A DNA stretch of 15,892 nucleotides from M3007 sp041736625 (GTDB lineage: Bacteria; Bacteroidota; Bacteroidia; Chitinophagales; Saprospiraceae), in contig JBGSTG010000047.1 of the NCBI GenBank assembly GCA_041736625.1, positions 1-15,892 on the forward strand. The letters run 5' to 3'. A model generated the notes under the pieces. The model made no database searches. It was not told where the DNA came from and saw only the letters and a list, made by a program, of their open reading frames with translations. The position numbers and the translations under genes are program-made. Below are positions 13,701-15,892 of the stretch, piece after piece (position 1 is the stretch's first letter; the number at the start of each line of letters is the position of its first letter).

Positions 13701-15892
13701 ATCTGAAAACGCTCCAGATTATTGGAACGTCGCTGGGGGATCGGACGGGCAGCCTCACCAGGCAGGCGGTGGTTACCGGCGTCAAGGAGAAATTGCCCAC
13801 GTTCACGTCCAAGCTTCCCGAACGCCCTTTCTTTGTTTTGCACGACCCGCCGGGCGACGGCAGTTTTGCGTTTCTGGAAAAAGATTCGAGCATTTGTTAC
13901 TCGACGGAGGTGGGGTATTCCAAAGAAACCACCCTGGGCGGCGGCGCCACCCTGAATGCGCTACCCACCATCACGTTCAGCACCGGTTTCCTGTTTGAAA
14001 CGCAGACCGAACTGAAACCACTGCTTGGCGAGACCATTCAGGGCGGGAAAACCGTCAGCCGGCTTACCGACACCAGCTTTCAAACGTGTATATCTTTTGA
14101 ACAGCGCATAGCTACTGACGACGGCTCGTTGATCGTTGGTGGGGAACGCGGCGGCGATGTGTTTATGGGCGCCGCCCAAAACATCATTTTTGGGAATGTG
14201 GACAAAGTGTCCTTTGATACCTGTACGGTGTCGGCGACCACCGGCGTACAAGTGACGCCGGGCGACTTTGCCACTACGTTTATTTATTCCGAGTTCAACA
14301 TCCGGAATTACGTCATTCCGAACCTGAACAAGTTGCTGAATGACCCCGCTACGTCTTCCGGCGACTCCGCCGTGTACGCGCAGTCGATCATTCGATGGCA
14401 AAATATCCTGGCAGACAATGATATGCGAAAGGCCAACGCCAATGCCATCCGCAACATTTCTTTCGACGCAGGGGTGAGTTACGAGTATTCCGAAAAGGTG
14501 GATACCATGCGGTCTTTTACCACCGGGCAGGATTCGGTGTCCTTTACCGAACTGGACGGCATTTTCGGTTTTTACGTCAACAGCCTGGGTGCCAATGGTT
14601 TCGTGAATTTTGCCTCCTCCAACTCCCGTGGTCAAACCGGGGCCAACTCGGTGCAATACGGCACCCGGGTCGGTTTTGCGCTCAAGGATGACGATCCCGG
14701 GGACTTCTTTTCGGTGGACATCTGCCTGGACTCCGCGTACAGCACACCCCTCTTCAAACTCCGCGCGGGCCAGTCATCGTGCCCCTGGGAGCCCGGCACG
14801 GCCAACCGCGAAGGGCCCAACCTGCAGTTGTCGCCCGGCTCCGACTTTACCGCCGTCAATGTGCCTGCCCACGAGCCGGCAGTGTTCCAGTTGACCCTGG
14901 GTAATCAGAGCGCTTCCAATGAGGACTGGACTTATGCGTTCACTTCGGTGGCGACCAATAATCCTCATGGCGCGATCATCAAGCTGAACGGCCAGCCGCT
15001 GAACTACCTGCAGAAGTACATTATCCCATACGGTACCTCTACCCCTGTGACGCTCACCGTGGAGCGCGGTCCGGTAGAATACGAATACGATAGCTTGTTA
15101 GTAGCTTTGGTATCGGAATGCGAATACGAGCGAAATCTGGCGCTCTCCCTTCCCCTTGGGGTGGGTGTTGATTCCTTGTTTTTCTCACCGATCTATCTGG
15201 GCGCACATTTTATCCGCCCATGTAGCGAAGTAGACATCAATGTGCCGGAACAAAACTGGGTGGTCATCAACAACGACCCGGATCAGCCCGGTACCCTCCG
15301 GCGCATCACCACTTCGGGTTACGACCTCAACGCTACCGATTTCCAGTTGGTGCGGGTGCAGTACCGCCTTTCCAATGGCGACGGCGCCTGGATCAACCTG
15401 CCGACGCCCGACGGCGTGTACGAGCGCTACAACCCCAACTGGTCGGGCTACAGCGCACTGCCGAATCCCAAGCCGCCAACCCTTGGCCCCGACTTTACCC
15501 AGTTTTTCTGGGAGACCGCCGGCCTGGGCGACGGTGAATACGAGATCCACGCCTGGGCGGTGTGCACCGGCGACGCCAGCGACAAGCCCGGATTTTCCGA
15601 CATCATCAAAGGCCGCATAGACCGGGAGCCGCCGAGCATCCTGGGTGTTCCGGAGCCAACCGACGGGGTGTACCACGTGGGCGACGAAATCTCCTTCACC
15701 TTTAACCAGGAGATCAACTGCGACCGGCTGATTCCGGCCGACCAGACGCAGCTGAACAACGTGGGGCTTTACGACGCCACCACCGATCAGCTGATCGACA
15801 TCAGCGTGACCTGCTACGAGAACAAGCTCATCCTTGACCCGACGTTCGACAATAAATTCTTCGAAAACCGCCTCATACGCGCCGAACTGGCG
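10763..15892 (+). CDS. Giant exported multidomain LamG protein, 3' end beyond window
   Basis: The frame is open from ATG 10763 to the last base: 1710 codons with no stop, so the gene is cut off. A signal peptide (FILLMLLGLSCGLPLSA, cleavage before Gln25) is followed by a fibronectin-III-like domain (about 90-185, SWEIDALG to YNYEVRGLN). A carboxypeptidase-regulatory-like strand set starts at 182 (VTGWVQTPSGRPVPDALV). It seems to be interrupted by two LamG jellyrolls, about 209-400 (GWQHLALTYDG, GCMDELRIYHRRL) and 456-640 (GYQHIAFTIDSS, GGLIDEIALYD), and resumes at 422 (TNAQGYYRIES) and 673-770 (HEFTPETR, VDFVDRS, TDSTGKFVIDF). Residues about 770-1600 have no recognised fold but carry scattered cysteines, a helical patch near 1190-1235 and SSCPWEPGT near 1339. 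An SbsA-type Ig domain starts near 1623. LamG domains typically bind glycans or proteins outside the cell. A T9SS sorting domain would be expected beyond the window. An alternative ATG at 10709 overlaps the preceding stop but gives a poor signal peptide. Confidence 0.85.
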   Translation, partial: MRPNYIPFILLMLLGLSCGLPLSAQVTCGPDPVIDTSGFSGTAFFNFGSSARLTSQQRKMSIAVGQTFVGYLDGLENNSTLGFYSRYLLPPFAVALTATQGDLLDRIQLSWEIDALGPTPNEGFNIYRDGIFLAAVGSNIRTYNDFNVIAGTAYNYEVRGLNIYGEGASGRAIGFQVPNGTVTGWVQTPSGRPVPDALVALTPLQGFSLQFGPTDGAFAPVDTALGPFLPATGADWTLTFWMKTDSAGANAGVLQLLPFPLFIRALPSSGGTEGVEVATTALGPTLLSAVFPDTTKNGWQHLALTYDGSTGLGRLYLNGVLVSLSPLTALPSADELNLGSRTGTGGWAGCMDELRIYHRRLDELDLGEVQMGTASSLTPGLTHYWKFDEERGAKSFDVVSRYKLYFCGAAFKLDRPYVRTMGKTNAQGYYRIESASYGTGTTFLAEPMKDFYLYRALRFVRDSQDYATLPDFSLTPKATLELWVNSAGPDGEQCLLSKKWPGNDFRLLLKPAGLDNSLWVYLNGQEHNFGALSMGYQHIAFTIDSSGADRLVSAYKNGVLLDSHTFNGVTGNWSDTTQVWYVGARPSGMGTTDNFGGLIDEIALYDTTLSVAAIQDHFQKPRDAQGRGLRVYFSMDEGNGNRLNTSGSLLLPFGTIAGADWSVFAARQTTTPHEFTPETRQVTLNPSVTSVDQVDFVDRSTVPVSGFVRYKNTDCFAPNVEILVNGARFNPAIFTDSTGKFVIDFDPGATAELTPVFEDHVFTPAKWEVTNVSSPIAGILFNDITTRKVTGQVAGGLCKKSVIEAPPGTGQGTVCRVQVRSIDGCLERELTIDNQEGFYEFEELPPLEAMTVAVVEHSNPDIKAFFQVEGGSTVNISAMDTVLDFIYFAEPRVQIASGLDTVPGCSPGVIVLDQGSLETIVIQLVEVYVATPSDDGICLLDTANFRIINGIADQTIDTAMANGMLEYQFRVGDPNVSPPYLKTLQIIGTSLGDRTGSLTRQAVVTGVKEKLPTFTSKLPERPFFVLHDPPGDGSFAFLEKDSSICYSTEVGYSKETTLGGGATLNALPTITFSTGFLFETQTELKPLLGETIQGGKTVSRLTDTSFQTCISFEQRIATDDGSLIVGGERGGDVFMGAAQNIIFGNVDKVSFDTCTVSATTGVQVTPGDFATTFIYSEFNIRNYVIPNLNKLLNDPATSSGDSAVYAQSIIRWQNILADNDMRKANANAIRNISFDAGVSYEYSEKVDTMRSFTTGQDSVSFTELDGIFGFYVNSLGANGFVNFASSNSRGQTGANSVQYGTRVGFALKDDDPGDFFSVDICLDSAYSTPLFKLRAGQSSCPWEPGTANREGPNLQLSPGSDFTAVNVPAHEPAVFQLTLGNQSASNEDWTYAFTSVATNNPHGAIIKLNGQPLNYLQKYIIPYGTSTPVTLTVERGPVEYEYDSLLVALVSECEYERNLALSLPLGVGVDSLFFSPIYLGAHFIRPCSEVDINVPEQNWVVINNDPDQPGTLRRITTSGYDLNATDFQLVRVQYRLSNGDGAWINLPTPDGVYERYNPNWSGYSALPNPKPPTLGPDFTQFFWETAGLGDGEYEIHAWAVCTGDASDKPGFSDIIKGRIDREPPSILGVPEPTDGVYHVGDEISFTFNQEINCDRLIPADQTQLNNVGLYDATTDQLIDISVTCYENKLILDPTFDNKFFENRLIRAELA

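Overview
The window reads as chromosome of a GC-rich member of the Bacteroidota, most likely a Saprospiria-type bacterium (Lewinella/Haliscomenobacter relatives). The grounds are four exact and one near match to the phylum's -7 promoter element TAnnTTTG just upstream of genes, a type IX secretion (T9SS) C-terminal sorting domain, a two-part transketolase, and very large multidomain secreted proteins. Lineage is inferred from these features, not from a phylogeny.

Left part (1-5870), conserved functions. A stretch with small hairpin repeats (1-260) borders the minus-strand C-terminal half of a split transketolase (261-1217). A compound array of four palindromes and four heptamers (1271-1418) separates it from a minus-strand DEAD-box RNA helicase of the RhlE type (1419-2753, TTG start). 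Divergent promoters at 2804-2811 (minus) and 2923-2930 (plus) then serve the helicase and a plus-strand TPR lipoprotein-like gene (2935-3960), which is followed 44 bases later by mnmG (4005-5870), the tRNA wobble-uridine modification enzyme.

Middle (5927-6578): a NifU/Nfu-type iron-sulfur carrier with its own promoter-like element.

Right part (6601-15892), three consecutive plus-strand genes for exported proteins. The first (6650-9151) is a parallel beta-helix protein carrying a dockerin-like pair, a cohesin-like beta domain and a T9SS type A sorting domain; a strong intrinsic terminator closes it (9161-9201). The second (9384-10712) has a signal peptide, a head domain like that found in tail-fibre/adhesin-type proteins and a novel-looking C-terminal beta domain. 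The third starts 50 bases later (10763, or possibly 10709 overlapping the preceding stop) and stays open to the window end: at least 1710 residues with a fibronectin-III-like domain, two LamG jellyrolls apparently nested in a carboxypeptidase-regulatory-like fold, a long cysteine-containing region of unknown fold and an Ig-like domain at the truncated end. Genes two and three look like one transcription unit. They could form a cell-surface or secreted adhesion/glycan-binding module, which is inference. No CRISPR, tRNA, rRNA, transposase or phage gene was seen.
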